A stretch of 64,000 nucleotides of DNA from NCBI GenBank assembly GCA_963815645.1, contig CAWFHL010000001.1:2294001-2358000 (forward strand), read 5' to 3'. Below, one piece after another: positions 42,403-51,266 of the stretch. This DNA is from JBBRHQ01 sp963815645. GTDB lineage: Bacteria > Actinomycetota > Thermoleophilia > Solirubrobacterales > 70-9. Below the pieces are notes generated by a model. It saw only the letters and a list, made by a program, of their open reading frames with translations. It searched no databases and was not told the origin of the DNA. The position numbers were made by a program, and so were the translations under genes. Every line of letters starts with the position of its first letter. The stretch's first letter is position 1.

Positions 42403-43509
42403 ATGGGATTCCTCAGCCGCAAGCAGAAGACCGTAGAGCCGAACTCTCCTACCGAGCTCGCCGAGCCGTATGCCGACGAGATCGCCGAGGAGCTCGACAT
42501 CCGCGTCCCGGCAGCGCCGGAGGAGGCTGACAGCACGCCGACTCCGCCTGAGCCCGACGACGTAGAGATCGTCGTCTCCCAGGGCCTCGGCAGCCCACAG
42601 TTCGAGGAAGCGCCGCCGGCCGAGAGCCCCGAGCCGGTCTCCCCGGAGCCCGAGGAGCCCGCCAGGATGCGCCCAGAGGACCTGATCGCGCCGAGCCGCC
42701 ACCAGATGGCCGCCGAGTCCGCGGCGGTGGTGGAGGCGCCGACCGCCGACGCGCAGGTGATTTCCTTCGCCAACCAGAAGGGCGGCGTCGCCAAGACCAC
42801 GACAACGCTCAACCTGGCCGTCGCCTTCGCCGAGTCCGGGCTCAAGGTGCTGTGCATAGACCTCGACCCCCAGGGGAACCTGACCATGAGCCAGGGGATC
42901 GATCCCGACAAGGTCGATAAGAGCCTCTACGACGTCCTGGTCAACGATCTCCCGATCAGCGAGGTGATCGCGAAGCGGGAGATCGACATCGCCGTCGCCT
43001 CGATCGACCTTGCCGGCGCCGAGATCGCGATGAGCACCAAGATTGGCCGCGAGCGCTCGCTGGAGAAGGCCCTGCGGGAGGTCTCGGGCGACTACGACTT
43101 CATCTGCATCGACACGCCACCCAGCCTCGGCCTGCTGACGATCAACGCGCTGACCGCCTCCGACAAGGTGATCGTCCCCGTCCAATGCGAGTATCTCTCC
43201 ATGCGCGGGCTGGTACAGCTCCAGAACACGCTGAAGATGATCCAGGAGAACCTCAACCCCGACGTCGAGATCGAGGGGATCCTGCCGACCATGTTCGACG
43301 CCCGCACGGTCCACGCCAAGGAGGCGGTGGAGATCCTCGAGGAGAACTTCGGCGACCTCGTCTTCAAGTCCCGCATCCGCAAGGCGGTGAAGTTCGCCGA
43401 GGCGCCCGTGCGGGGAGCTAGTGTGCTCAAGTACGATCCCGACTCGAACGCCGCCAACTACTACCGGGACCTGGCGAAGGAGGTTCTGACGGATGGCACG
43501 TCGTCGTAA
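42403..43509 (+). CDS. parA: ParA/Soj-type ATPase with a disordered N-terminal extension
   Basis: 368 residues. The ParA core starts near residue 118: VISFANQKGGVAKTTTTLNLAVAFAESGLKVLCIDLDPQGNLTMSQGI (deviant Walker A with both Lys residues), YDFICIDTPPSLGLLTINALTASDKVIVPVQCEYLSMRGL (Walker A' / B), GILPTMFDARTVHAKEAVEILEENFG. Residues 1-117 (MGFLSRKQKTVEPNSP..., Pro/Glu/Ala-rich) are predicted disordered and are not normal for ParA. No parB or parS is seen in the window. The 3' end overlaps ftsZ by 17 bp, so this ParA probably serves in cell-division placement rather than, or besides, chromosome segregation. Confidence 0.85.
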   Translation: MGFLSRKQKTVEPNSPTELAEPYADEIAEELDIRVPAAPEEADSTPTPPEPDDVEIVVSQGLGSPQFEEAPPAESPEPVSPEPEEPARMRPEDLIAPSRHQMAAESAAVVEAPTADAQVISFANQKGGVAKTTTTLNLAVAFAESGLKVLCIDLDPQGNLTMSQGIDPDKVDKSLYDVLVNDLPISEVIAKREIDIAVASIDLAGAEIAMSTKIGRERSLEKALREVSGDYDFICIDTPPSLGLLTINALTASDKVIVPVQCEYLSMRGLVQLQNTLKMIQENLNPDVEIEGILPTMFDARTVHAKEAVEILEENFGDLVFKSRIRKAVKFAEAPVRGASVLKYDPDSNAANYYRDLAKEVLTDGTSS

Positions 43510-44971
43510 GCGCGCGAGCATGCGCGAGGGCCCCCTCGCCGACCTCTTCCGCTCGACGTCCGACGACCTGCCCGAGGATCCCCCCGAGGCTCCGAGTCCG
43601 GGGGAGCGCGAGGCCGAGGAGCCGCAAGCAGCTTCGCCCGAGCCCGCCGCGCCCGCTGAGCGGTCCGAAGTGCCCGCTGGCGCCGGCGAGGACGATCCCT
43701 ACGCGGCGCGCTTCGGCCGTCGCGACCCGGTCGAGCGAAGCGAGCCGCAGGACGCTCCCCCCGAGCCCGAGCCACCGCGGGCGGCCGAGCCACCTCCGAA
43801 CGTCCCGGAGCCGGGGGACCGGGTGAAGCGGGTCTTCGACGAGCGCCCCGGCGATGTGATGGAGGTCCCCCGCTACGGCCGCGATGAGCCCGCCTACGCG
43901 CCCAGGGGTGGTGAGCCCCACACCCCGAAGATCCGCGTGGTCGGGGTCGGCGGGGCCGGCGTCAACGCCGTCAACAGGATGGTCGAAGCCCAGATTCCCG
44001 GGGTCGAGTTCATGGCCGTCAACACCGACCTGCAGTCGCTGCAACTCTGCATCGCGGACGTCACCGTCCACATCGGCTCTGAGCAGACACGCGGCCTCGG
44101 CGCCGGCGCCGACCCCGATCTCGGTTACAAGTCGGCCTTCGAGGAGCAGGACAAGATCAAGCGCCTGCTGAAGGGCTCCGACATGGTCTTCGTCGCCGCC
44201 GGAGCGGGCGGCGGGACCGGGACCGGCGCGGCACCCGTGGTCGCCCGGCTGGCCCGCGAGGTGGGGGCGCTGACCGTCGGCATCGTCACCAAGCCGTTCA
44301 GCTTCGAGGGCAGCCGTCGCGGCAATCAGGCCGGCCAGGGCATCGATGCCCTGGCCGCTGAGGTCGACACCTTGATCGTCGTTCCCAACGATCGCCTGCT
44401 CGACGTCCTCGACCAGCAGACCTCGATGGTCGAGGCGTTCCAGGTCGCCGACGACGTGCTGCGCCAGGGCGTCCAGGGAATTTCCGACCTGGTCACCCTG
44501 CCGGCGCTGATCAACCTCGACTTCGCGGACGTCCGTACGATCATGTCCGAAGCGGGGCAGGCCCTGCTCGGGATCGGCATGGGCGCCGGTGAGGAGCGGG
44601 CCGTGGCCGCGGCGGAGAAGGCGATCTCGTCGCCTCTGCTCGAGACCTCGATGGAGGGTGCCCGCTCGATCCTGCTCTCGATCACCGGGGGTCCCGACCT
44701 CTCGCTGGTCGAGGTCAGCGAGGCTGCCAAGGTTGTGGGCGAGGCGGCCCACCCCGACGCCAACATCATCTTCGGCGCCAACGTCGACGGCGACCTGGGC
44801 GACCAGATCTGGGTCACCGTCGTCGCCACCCGCTTCGACGGCCATGCCGCGCCTCCACGGCGCAGCGCCGAGCCGACGATCCGCCGGACCAAGGACGCCG
44901 GTCCGGCTCGCCGGGGCGAGCGGCCGGGCGAGCTCGGCGGGGTCGACGTCCCAGAGTTCCTCCCGGGGTAG
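43493..44971 (+). CDS. ftsZ: FtsZ-type tubulin homologue with a ~145-residue N-terminal extension
   Basis: 492 residues. The GTPase core begins near residue 146: KIRVVGVGGAGVNAVNRMVEAQIPGVEFMAVNTDLQSL, then VFVAAGAGGGTGTGAAPVVARLA (tubulin signature, intact), GIVTKPFSFEGSRR, VPNDRLL and LINLDFADVRTIMSEAGQALLGIG (T7 loop with the catalytic Asp residues). The C-terminal linker is short and ends GGVDVPEFLPG, an FtsZ-type C-terminal peptide for FtsA/SepF binding. The extension begins MARRRKRASMREGPLADLFRSTSDDLPEDPPE and is Pro/Glu-rich and disordered to about residue 140. Ordinary FtsZ starts within ~15 residues of the core. It is coupled to parA, not to a dcw (mur) cluster. Confidence 0.9.
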   Translation: MARRRKRASMREGPLADLFRSTSDDLPEDPPEAPSPGEREAEEPQAASPEPAAPAERSEVPAGAGEDDPYAARFGRRDPVERSEPQDAPPEPEPPRAAEPPPNVPEPGDRVKRVFDERPGDVMEVPRYGRDEPAYAPRGGEPHTPKIRVVGVGGAGVNAVNRMVEAQIPGVEFMAVNTDLQSLQLCIADVTVHIGSEQTRGLGAGADPDLGYKSAFEEQDKIKRLLKGSDMVFVAAGAGGGTGTGAAPVVARLAREVGALTVGIVTKPFSFEGSRRGNQAGQGIDALAAEVDTLIVVPNDRLLDVLDQQTSMVEAFQVADDVLRQGVQGISDLVTLPALINLDFADVRTIMSEAGQALLGIGMGAGEERAVAAAEKAISSPLLETSMEGARSILLSITGGPDLSLVEVSEAAKVVGEAAHPDANIIFGANVDGDLGDQIWVTVVATRFDGHAAPPRRSAEPTIRRTKDAGPARRGERPGELGGVDVPEFLPG

Positions 44972-44987
44972 CCGCGGGAAGGAATAG

Positions 44988-46523
44988 ATGAAGGGCGTCG
45001 TCGCCGCCGGCCATCCGCTCACCGCGGAGGCGGGAGCCGGGGTGCTTCGCGAGGGCGGGAACGCGGTCGATGCGGCGGTCGCGGCGGCCCTTGCATCGTT
45101 CGCCGTCGAGAGTCCCCTGACCGGGCTGGGCGCAGGCGGGTTCATGGTCGTCCACCGGGGCGAGGAGTCGGTGCTGTTCGACTTCTTCGTAGAGGCTCCG
45201 GGGCGCGAGGGCGCCGAGCGCGGCGAGGAGCTGGTACCGATCGACGTCCATTTCGACGAGGCAACGGCCCAGGTTTTCCATGTCGGCGCCGCGTCCTGCG
45301 GGGTTCCCGGCACCGCCGCCGGCCTGGCCGCCGCGCTGGAGCGGTTTGGGACGATGCCGATGGGAGCCCTGATCGGGCCGGCGGTGCATCACGCCCGCGA
45401 GGGCGCCCCGATCAACCGCCAACAGGCTTTCGTACTGAAGATCCTCGAGCCGATCTACACGCGCCTGCCGGAGTGCCGGGCGATCTATGCGCCGCAGGGC
45501 AGGATCCTCGGAGAGGGCGAGGCGTTCCGCTTCCCGGACCTGGCGAGCGCGCTGGAGCGACTCGCGGCCGAAGGCCCGGCACCCTTCTACGAGGGCGAGC
45601 TGGGCCGCGCCGTCGCCGACTTCGTCACCGATCGCGGCGGCATCGTCTCCCGCTCCGATATGGCCGCCTACCAGCCGATCGAGCGCCAGCCGGTCAGCGC
45701 CTCCTATCGCGGCCGCCGGATCCTCACAAACCCGCCGCCCTCCTCCGGCGGGATCCTGATCGCCTACGCGCTCGAGCTTCTCGAACGCGGAGGCGACGAG
45801 GGGATCGAGGCGCTGGTCGCGGTGATGGGAGCCGCCAACGAGGCACGGGGGGAGCAGTTCAGCGATGGCCTCTACAGAGAGGGCTTCAGCGCCGAGTTTC
45901 TCTCGCTGCGGCGTCTCGGCGCAGGGACGCCGCCGCTTGGGCGGGGCGCCGAGTCAAGCCGGAAGGACCGCTTCGGCTCGACCACGCATCTGGCGGTGAT
46001 CGACGAGGGCGGCGTCTGCGCCAGCGTCACCTGCTCGAACGGGACTGGCTCAGGACTGGTCGTTCCCGGGACGGGGATCCACGTCAACAACATGCTCGGC
46101 GAGGAGGACCTCAATCCCGGTGGCTTCCACCGCAACCCGGCCGGCCGCCGAATCACCTCGATGATGGCTCCAACGATCGTCCTGCACGATGACCGGGTGA
46201 TCGCCGGGCTCGGCAGCGCCGGCTCAAACAGGATCCGCTCCGCAGTGCTGCAGACCGTGGTGCGGCTTCTGGCCGACGGCATGGGTCCCTCGGATGCGGT
46301 CTCGGCGCCCCGGGTCCATTACGAGGCGGGAACCCTGCAGGCAGAGCCCGGCGTGGACGAGCGGGGGCTGCGCCGGGTCGAGGCCGCCGGGGTGCCGGTC
46401 GTCCGTTGGCGCGAGCGCAACCTGTTCTTCGGCGGTGTCCAGGCGGTGACCCGCGACCCGGCTACCGGGGATCTGCTGGGAGGTGGCGATCCCCGCAGGG
46501 GCGGATCCGTGGCCCACGCTTGA
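44988..46523 (+). CDS. Gamma-glutamyltransferase family protein (no signal peptide)
   Basis: 511 residues; the ATG at 44988 follows GGAAGGAAT. It starts at GVVAAGHPLTAEAGAGVLREGGNAVDAAVAAALASFAVESPLTGLGAGGFMVV, the N-terminal Ntn-hydrolase large-subunit signature. The autocatalytic Thr lies in FGSTTHLAVIDEGGVCASVTCSNGTGSGLVVPGTGIHVNN. Because there is no signal peptide, it probably acts in the cytoplasm, for example on glutathione-like or acylated substrates; the residue set is degenerate compared with the periplasmic enzymes. Intact, complete. Confidence 0.88.
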   Translation: MKGVVAAGHPLTAEAGAGVLREGGNAVDAAVAAALASFAVESPLTGLGAGGFMVVHRGEESVLFDFFVEAPGREGAERGEELVPIDVHFDEATAQVFHVGAASCGVPGTAAGLAAALERFGTMPMGALIGPAVHHAREGAPINRQQAFVLKILEPIYTRLPECRAIYAPQGRILGEGEAFRFPDLASALERLAAEGPAPFYEGELGRAVADFVTDRGGIVSRSDMAAYQPIERQPVSASYRGRRILTNPPPSSGGILIAYALELLERGGDEGIEALVAVMGAANEARGEQFSDGLYREGFSAEFLSLRRLGAGTPPLGRGAESSRKDRFGSTTHLAVIDEGGVCASVTCSNGTGSGLVVPGTGIHVNNMLGEEDLNPGGFHRNPAGRRITSMMAPTIVLHDDRVIAGLGSAGSNRIRSAVLQTVVRLLADGMGPSDAVSAPRVHYEAGTLQAEPGVDERGLRRVEAAGVPVVRWRERNLFFGGVQAVTRDPATGDLLGGGDPRRGGSVAHA

Positions 46524-46609
46524 GTGGCCAATCCGCCCCCCGGACCTCGTCGAGTGGCCGAAAACCGGTCCATGTCTCCTGTTTTCGTCCAATCGACGGA
46601 GCGATCCCC

Positions 46610-47227
46610 TCAGGGGTCGATTTGGACCTTGCCGTTCGACTGGGCCAGCTCGGCGACCTCCTCAGCCCGCCCCAGGGCCTCGAGCAGGCTCCGGAAGACC
46701 GCGGCCAGCAGCGTCATCCGCTCTGCCTCGTCGCGCATCTGCAGGAGCTCCTGCTTGGTATCGGGAGGGAGCTCGACCCTGGCGCCGAGCCCGTAGGAGC
46801 TCTCCGAGGCCACCTCTTCCTCCGCCGGCCGCTCGCCCGACGCCCGCTCGGCTAGATCCAGGAAGGCGGATCGCGCCGCCTCGGCGCCGTCCTGCTCGGG
46901 GCCGGACTCGGCCGCCTCGAGCATCTCGACCTCGGCGCCGGGGTCGTCGGGGTCGCCGAGCCGGTCGATCACCTTGAACGGCCGCCCCCCGGTGACCACG
47001 ACGTTGAGGCGGCCGTCTTCGAAGCGCTGCAGCACCTGCTCGACCCGCGCGGTGCAGCCGACCGAGCGGGCGCCGTCGGCGTCGACCAGGAGGATCCCGA
47101 AAGGGTCCCCGGAGGAGAGGCTCGTGCCGATCATCCGCTTGTAGCGCTCCTCGAAGATGTGGAGGGGCAGGCGCTCGCCGGGGAGCAGGGTCACCGGCAG
47201 CTCGAAGATCGGAAGCCGTTGCGGCAC
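46610..47227 (-). CDS. LON N-terminal substrate-binding domain protein
   Basis: 205 residues: RLPIFELPVTLLPGERLPLHIFEERYKRMIGTSLSSGDPFGILLVDAD, CTARVEQVLQRFEDGRLNVVVTGGRPFKVIDRLGD, then a helical C-terminus (RMTLLAAVFRSLLEALGRAEEVAELAQ). This is the stand-alone Lon substrate-binding (LonSB) family, without ATPase or protease domains. Function is unknown, often linked to protein quality control. Divergent from the adenylate cyclase gene. Confidence 0.88.
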   Translation of the reverse strand: MPQRLPIFELPVTLLPGERLPLHIFEERYKRMIGTSLSSGDPFGILLVDADGARSVGCTARVEQVLQRFEDGRLNVVVTGGRPFKVIDRLGDPDDPGAEVEMLEAAESGPEQDGAEAARSAFLDLAERASGERPAEEEVASESSYGLGARVELPPDTKQELLQMRDEAERMTLLAAVFRSLLEALGRAEEVAELAQSNGKVQIDP

Positions 47228-47282
47228 CCCATGGAGTCTAGGAGGCCGCGTCAGGCGCCCCGGCAGGGAAGAATGGCCGGCG

Positions 47283-48428
47283 ATGGAAGACCGACCCGGG
47301 ACCGACTTCGAAGCCGAGGGCCTGCTCGACGGGCTCGAAGGGGAAGCCCGCGAGGCGCGCCTCGGGCTGTTGCGCGAGCTCGAAGCAGACGGGGTCGGCC
47401 TAGACGAGCTGAGGGAGGCAGTTCAGGAAAACCGGCTCGCCCTGCTTCCGGTCGAGCGGGTGCTCTCCGCCGAGAGCACGCGCTACACGCCGAGGCAGGT
47501 CGCGGAGGTCACCGGGGTCGAGCTCGACCTGCTCCAGGAGCTCTACCGGGCGATGGGGCTACCCCGAGTCGAGCCGGGCCAGGCCGGGCTCGACGAGCAC
47601 GACCTCGCCGCGGCGGAGCGGCTTCGGGCCTTTCGCGAAGCCGGGATCGCCGACGACGACATCGTCGATATGGCCCGGGTGATGGGGATGGCGATGGCGA
47701 ACATCGCCGAGGGGACCCGGGAGGTGCTCGGCCGGACCGTGATCCACCCCGGAGACGACGAGCGGGCGGTGGCGCTGCGATTCGCGATGTCCGCGCGCAT
47801 CCTCGGCCCCGAGCTCGCGAACATCATCCAGTACGTGCTCAACCGCCAGCTCCGCGATCAGATTCGTCGTGACGTGATGGCGGCGGGCGGTGGATTCGGA
47901 CGGGACTCGGGCGGGACCGAGGTCTGCGTCTGCTTCGCCGACCTGGTCGGCTTCACGAAGCTCGGCGAGCGCCTGCCGGGCGAGGAGCTTGGGCGGGTCG
48001 CCGGACGGCTCGCCGAGCTGGCCACGGAGGCCGCCGAGCCCCCGGTCCGCCTGATCAAGCTGATCGGCGACGCCGCGATGCTGATCTCCCCGGACGCCGG
48101 CGCCCTGCTCGGGGCGGCGCTCGACCTGGTCGCAGCCGGGGAGGAGGAGGGGGAGGGATTTCCGCAGGTACGGGCCGGGGCGGCGGCGGGGGAGGCGATC
48201 GGCAGGGGCGGCGACTGGTACGGGCGCCCGGTCAACCTTGCCAGCCGGATCACCGACATCGCCCGACCCGGGTCGGTGCTGGCGAGCGAATCCGCGACCG
48301 AGATGGCAGGTGGGGACTTCGCCTACTCGTTCGCGGGGGAGCGCCGCCTTAAGGGGATCGACTCGCGGGTGAAGCTCTACCGCGTGCGGCGTCCGGGGGA
48401 GGAATCCGCCGCCAACTCAAGCGAATGA
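47283..48428 (+). CDS. Class III adenylate/guanylate cyclase with an N-terminal regulatory domain
   Basis: 381 residues. The N-terminal helical region (about 1-190) includes a helix-turn-helix-like YTPRQVAEVTGVELDLLQELYRAMGLP and DDIVDMARVMGMAMANIAEG, similar in shape to the Rv1264-type pH-sensing regulatory domain. The C-terminal catalytic domain shows VCVCFADLVGFTKLGERLPGEEL (first metal Asp), RLIKLIGDAAMLISPD (second Asp, substrate-specifying Lys), GRGGDWYGRPVNLASRITDIARPGSVLAS. It makes cAMP from ATP, probably in the cytoplasm. Start ATG 47283; no TM segment. Confidence 0.88.
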   Translation: MEDRPGTDFEAEGLLDGLEGEAREARLGLLRELEADGVGLDELREAVQENRLALLPVERVLSAESTRYTPRQVAEVTGVELDLLQELYRAMGLPRVEPGQAGLDEHDLAAAERLRAFREAGIADDDIVDMARVMGMAMANIAEGTREVLGRTVIHPGDDERAVALRFAMSARILGPELANIIQYVLNRQLRDQIRRDVMAAGGGFGRDSGGTEVCVCFADLVGFTKLGERLPGEELGRVAGRLAELATEAAEPPVRLIKLIGDAAMLISPDAGALLGAALDLVAAGEEEGEGFPQVRAGAAAGEAIGRGGDWYGRPVNLASRITDIARPGSVLASESATEMAGGDFAYSFAGERRLKGIDSRVKLYRVRRPGEESAANSSE

Positions 48429-48439
48429 GCTGATTCCAG

Positions 48440-48499
48440 ACCGCAACTTCGTGATCGTCGCGGTGATCGCCCTGATCCGCGTCTTGCGGTTGTCACGAA
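48440..48499 (+). other. Pseudoknot-capable leader before the CcdA-thioredoxin gene
   Basis: ACCGCAA (48440-48446) can pair with TTGCGGT (48484-48490), and TTCGTGA (48448-48454) with TCACGAA (48493-48499). The order A-B-A'-B' allows an H-type pseudoknot, or two exclusive hairpins. CGCGG / CCGCG (48459-48463 / 48477-48481) gives a nested stem. Low confidence that this is functional. Confidence 0.3.
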
Positions 48500-48560
48500 T
48501 CAACCAGTGGCGGGACTTAGGTCTGGTTGACCACCCGCAGGCAAGCTGGGATCCGAGAAA

Positions 48561-50282
48561 TTGCTCCTCCTGACGCTCTTCGCCCTGATCGCCGGCGCGG
48601 CCACCGCGCTCTCGCCGTGCGTTCTTCCCGTGCTTCCCGCGGTGCTCGCCGCGGGGACCACCGGCGGCCGCCGTCGGCCGCTGGGCGTGGTTGCAGGCCT
48701 CACCCTCTCTTTCACCTTCGCCACGGTCGCGCTGGCCTACGTGATCGACGCCCTCGGCCTGCCGGGGGACATCACCCGCACGATCGCGATCGTCGTCCTC
48801 GTCTGCTTCGGCCTGATCCTGCTGATCCCATCGCTGGGAGACCGGGTCGAGGCCTTTGCCGGTCGCCTCGTCGGAGGCCCCCGCGCCGGGCGCGGCGACG
48901 GGCTTTGGTCCGGCTTCCTGCTCGGCGCCAGCCTCGGCCTCGTCTACGCGCCCTGCGCCGGGCCGATCCTGGCCGGGGTGATCACGGTCTCGGCCTCGCA
49001 GGACCTGACCGCCGACAAGCTGCTGATCGCCCTCGCCTACGGAGCCGGGACGGGAGCGGTCCTCTACGCGATCCTGCTCGGCGGCCGCCGGCTGACCGAT
49101 CGGCTGGCGCCAATCCGCGGCAAAGTCAACCCGGTGATGGGGGCCGTGATGATCGTGGTCGCCCTGATGCTGGCGACCAACCTCGACATCCGCTTCGAGA
49201 CCTTCCTCGCCCGTCACGCGCCCTCCGCCCTGGTCGACCCTGCCCACGGGGTCGAGGACAGCTCGGCGATTGCCGACGACCTCGCCTCCCTGCGGGGATC
49301 GGGTCACCCGGCCTCGCGGCAGGAGGGCGCCCGGCAGGCGGAGACGGGCAGCTCGCTGCCCGTCCTCGGCCGTGCCCCCGACTTCACCGACCCCGGCGAT
49401 TGGTTCAACTCGAGGCCGCTCTCGATAGCCGGGCTTCGCGGCAAGGTCGTGTTGATCGACTTCTGGACCTACACCTGCATCAACTGCCTTCGCACCCTGC
49501 CCCACGTGGAGGCCTGGTATGAGAAGTACCGTCGCGACGGGCTGGTGGTGGTCGGGGTGCACACGCCCGAATTCCCCTTCGAGCGGATCTCCTCGAATGT
49601 CAAGGAGGCGGTCGATTCCAACGGGCTCACCTACCCGGTCGTCCAGGACAACGGTTACGGCACTTGGAACGCCTACGGGAACCAGTACTGGCCCGCCAAG
49701 TACCTGATCGACGCCGACGGCAACGTCCGCTACGTGCACTTTGGCGAGGGCGACTACGGAGTGACGGAGCGGGCGATCCGCTCCCTGCTAGACGAGCGCG
49801 GCACACGCCGCCTCGGAGCCGAGACGCGGGTCCGCGCCGAGGTGCCCTCCCGGGCGGTGCTCACTCCGGAGAGCTATCTGGGGCTCGCCCGCGCAGAGCG
49901 ATTCGCCGAGCCGCCCCGCCCCGGAACGCGTCGCTACAGCGCTCCGGCGCGGCTGGCGCCCAACCAGCTCGCCTACGGCGGCCGCTGGACGCTGGCGCCG
50001 GAGGGCGCCACCGCGGCGGGAGGCTCGTCGCTCGACCTCGATTTCCACGCCCGCCGGGTCTTCCTCGTGCTCGGGTCCCCGGGGCGGGCGAGAAACGCCC
50101 GGGTGCTGCTCGACGGCCGGCCGCTTCCGGACCGGCTGGCCGGAAGGGACGTCCACGGCGGGATGCTCGAGGTCAACGCCCAGCGGCTCTACGGCCTGGT
50201 CGACCTGCCCGCGGTCGGAACGCACAAGCTCACCCTGCGCCTCTCGCCGGGGATCTCCGGCTATGCCTTCACCTTCGGCTGA
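48561..50282 (+). CDS. CcdA-thioredoxin fusion (DipZ-like) membrane protein
   Basis: 573 residues from the TTG at 48561. The N-terminal ~235 residues are six TM helices of CcdA/DsbD-beta type (ATALSPCVLPVLPAVLAAGT and GLVYAPCAGPILAGVIT carry the redox Cys pair). Then a periplasmic thioredoxin-like domain (LGRAPDFTDPGDWFNSRPLSIAGLRGKVVLIDFWTYTCINCLRTLPHVEAWYEKY, CXXC = TCINC) and a C-terminal beta-rich domain (SAPARLAPNQLAYGGRWTLAPEG...GYAFTFG). This is the architecture of mycobacterial DipZ. It passes electrons to extracytoplasmic proteins for disulfide repair or cytochrome c maturation. Confidence 0.9.
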   Translation: MLLLTLFALIAGAATALSPCVLPVLPAVLAAGTTGGRRRPLGVVAGLTLSFTFATVALAYVIDALGLPGDITRTIAIVVLVCFGLILLIPSLGDRVEAFAGRLVGGPRAGRGDGLWSGFLLGASLGLVYAPCAGPILAGVITVSASQDLTADKLLIALAYGAGTGAVLYAILLGGRRLTDRLAPIRGKVNPVMGAVMIVVALMLATNLDIRFETFLARHAPSALVDPAHGVEDSSAIADDLASLRGSGHPASRQEGARQAETGSSLPVLGRAPDFTDPGDWFNSRPLSIAGLRGKVVLIDFWTYTCINCLRTLPHVEAWYEKYRRDGLVVVGVHTPEFPFERISSNVKEAVDSNGLTYPVVQDNGYGTWNAYGNQYWPAKYLIDADGNVRYVHFGEGDYGVTERAIRSLLDERGTRRLGAETRVRAEVPSRAVLTPESYLGLARAERFAEPPRPGTRRYSAPARLAPNQLAYGGRWTLAPEGATAAGGSSLDLDFHARRVFLVLGSPGRARNARVLLDGRPLPDRLAGRDVHGGMLEVNAQRLYGLVDLPAVGTHKLTLRLSPGISGYAFTFG

Positions 50283-50345
50283 GCGGCTTTCGCCGAGCGC
50301 AACCTTGGGGCCCCAATGGGCACGCCACCTGCAGTTCGGCGGGGC

Positions 50346-51266
50346 TCAGGGGCCTTTTCGCGCCGACAGAACCAGGTTGTAGAAGAGCGGCGGGGGCAGG
50401 CGCGGCTCCAGTACCGACTCGTCGACCCGCTGCAGGGCCAGGTAGCTGCGGAAGGCAAAGCGCCGCCAGGCAACCGGAACGGTGTCGGGTTCGGCGCTCG
50501 CTTCGACCGAGCGCAGGCCCCAGCCCCAGAGGTTGGCGAGCAGCTCTTCGCCGCGGACCCGGGCTCTTTCGAAGCCTGCCCGCGTCAAATCGTCGCCCAG
50601 GTCGGCGGGGGTGAAGGAGTGGACGTCCACCTCACCCTCCAGCGCGTGACCGTTGTCCTCGGACGGACCGTGGGCGCCGGCAGCGGGGCTCGCCCCCAGA
50701 GCCGAGCGCCAGGCAGGCGCCAACAGCCTGCCCGCCCGCTTCGGCAGCGCCGCCAAACGGTCGCCATGACGCGACGGCTCCCCGCAGAAGGCCAGCGCCC
50801 CGCCCGGGCGGAGCACGCGGTGTAGCTCCGCGAAGGCACGCTCCAGGTCGGGGATGTGGTGGAGGACCGCGTGGCCAAAGACCAGGTCGAAGCTCCGGTC
50901 GGCGAAGGGCAGCAGCTCGGCGTCGCTGACCTCGGTCGAGACGGCGAGCCCGAGCCCGGCGGCATTGGCCTCCAGGGAAGCGAGCATCCCGGGCGAGATG
51001 TCGGTCGCGGTCGCCCTCTCGATCAAGCCGAGCTGCAGCAGGTTGAGCGAGAAGTAGCCGGTCCCCGCGCCGATCTCGAGCGCCTCGCCAAACGGCTCGG
51101 GAGGAAGCCCGCCGAGGGCCTTGCGGAGTTTGGCGCGGACCTGCGCCTGGCCGGTGGTGCCGAAGTCGATCCCCCACTTGGAGTCGTAGGTCTCGGCGGC
51201 GACGTCGTGGTAGGCGGTGTTGACCTCGCGGATTCGCTCGGCACTCGTCCCGGGGGCGGAGGGCAT
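50346..51266 (-). CDS. Class I SAM-dependent methyltransferase
   Basis: 306 residues. SAM motif I: FGEALEIGAGTGYFSLNLLQLGL; motif II around ATATDISPGMLASLEANA; acidic post-motif SFDLVFGHAVLHHIPDLERAFAELHRVLRPGGALAFCGEP. The start ATG at 51266 shares the palindrome CATG with the ATG of the divergent methyltransferase at 51265. The substrate is unknown. It neighbours a glucan-synthesis cluster, where mycobacteria keep a second methyltransferase. Confidence 0.82.
   Translation of the reverse strand: MPSAPGTSAERIREVNTAYHDVAAETYDSKWGIDFGTTGQAQVRAKLRKALGGLPPEPFGEALEIGAGTGYFSLNLLQLGLIERATATDISPGMLASLEANAAGLGLAVSTEVSDAELLPFADRSFDLVFGHAVLHHIPDLERAFAELHRVLRPGGALAFCGEPSRHGDRLAALPKRAGRLLAPAWRSALGASPAAGAHGPSEDNGHALEGEVDVHSFTPADLGDDLTRAGFERARVRGEELLANLWGWGLRSVEASAEPDTVPVAWRRFAFRSYLALQRVDESVLEPRLPPPLFYNLVLSARKGP

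Noticed and set aside
46605..46620. CCCC-TCA-GGGG at the end of the Lon-N-domain gene as terminator
   Set aside because: Only a 4-bp stem that includes the stop codon; too weak.
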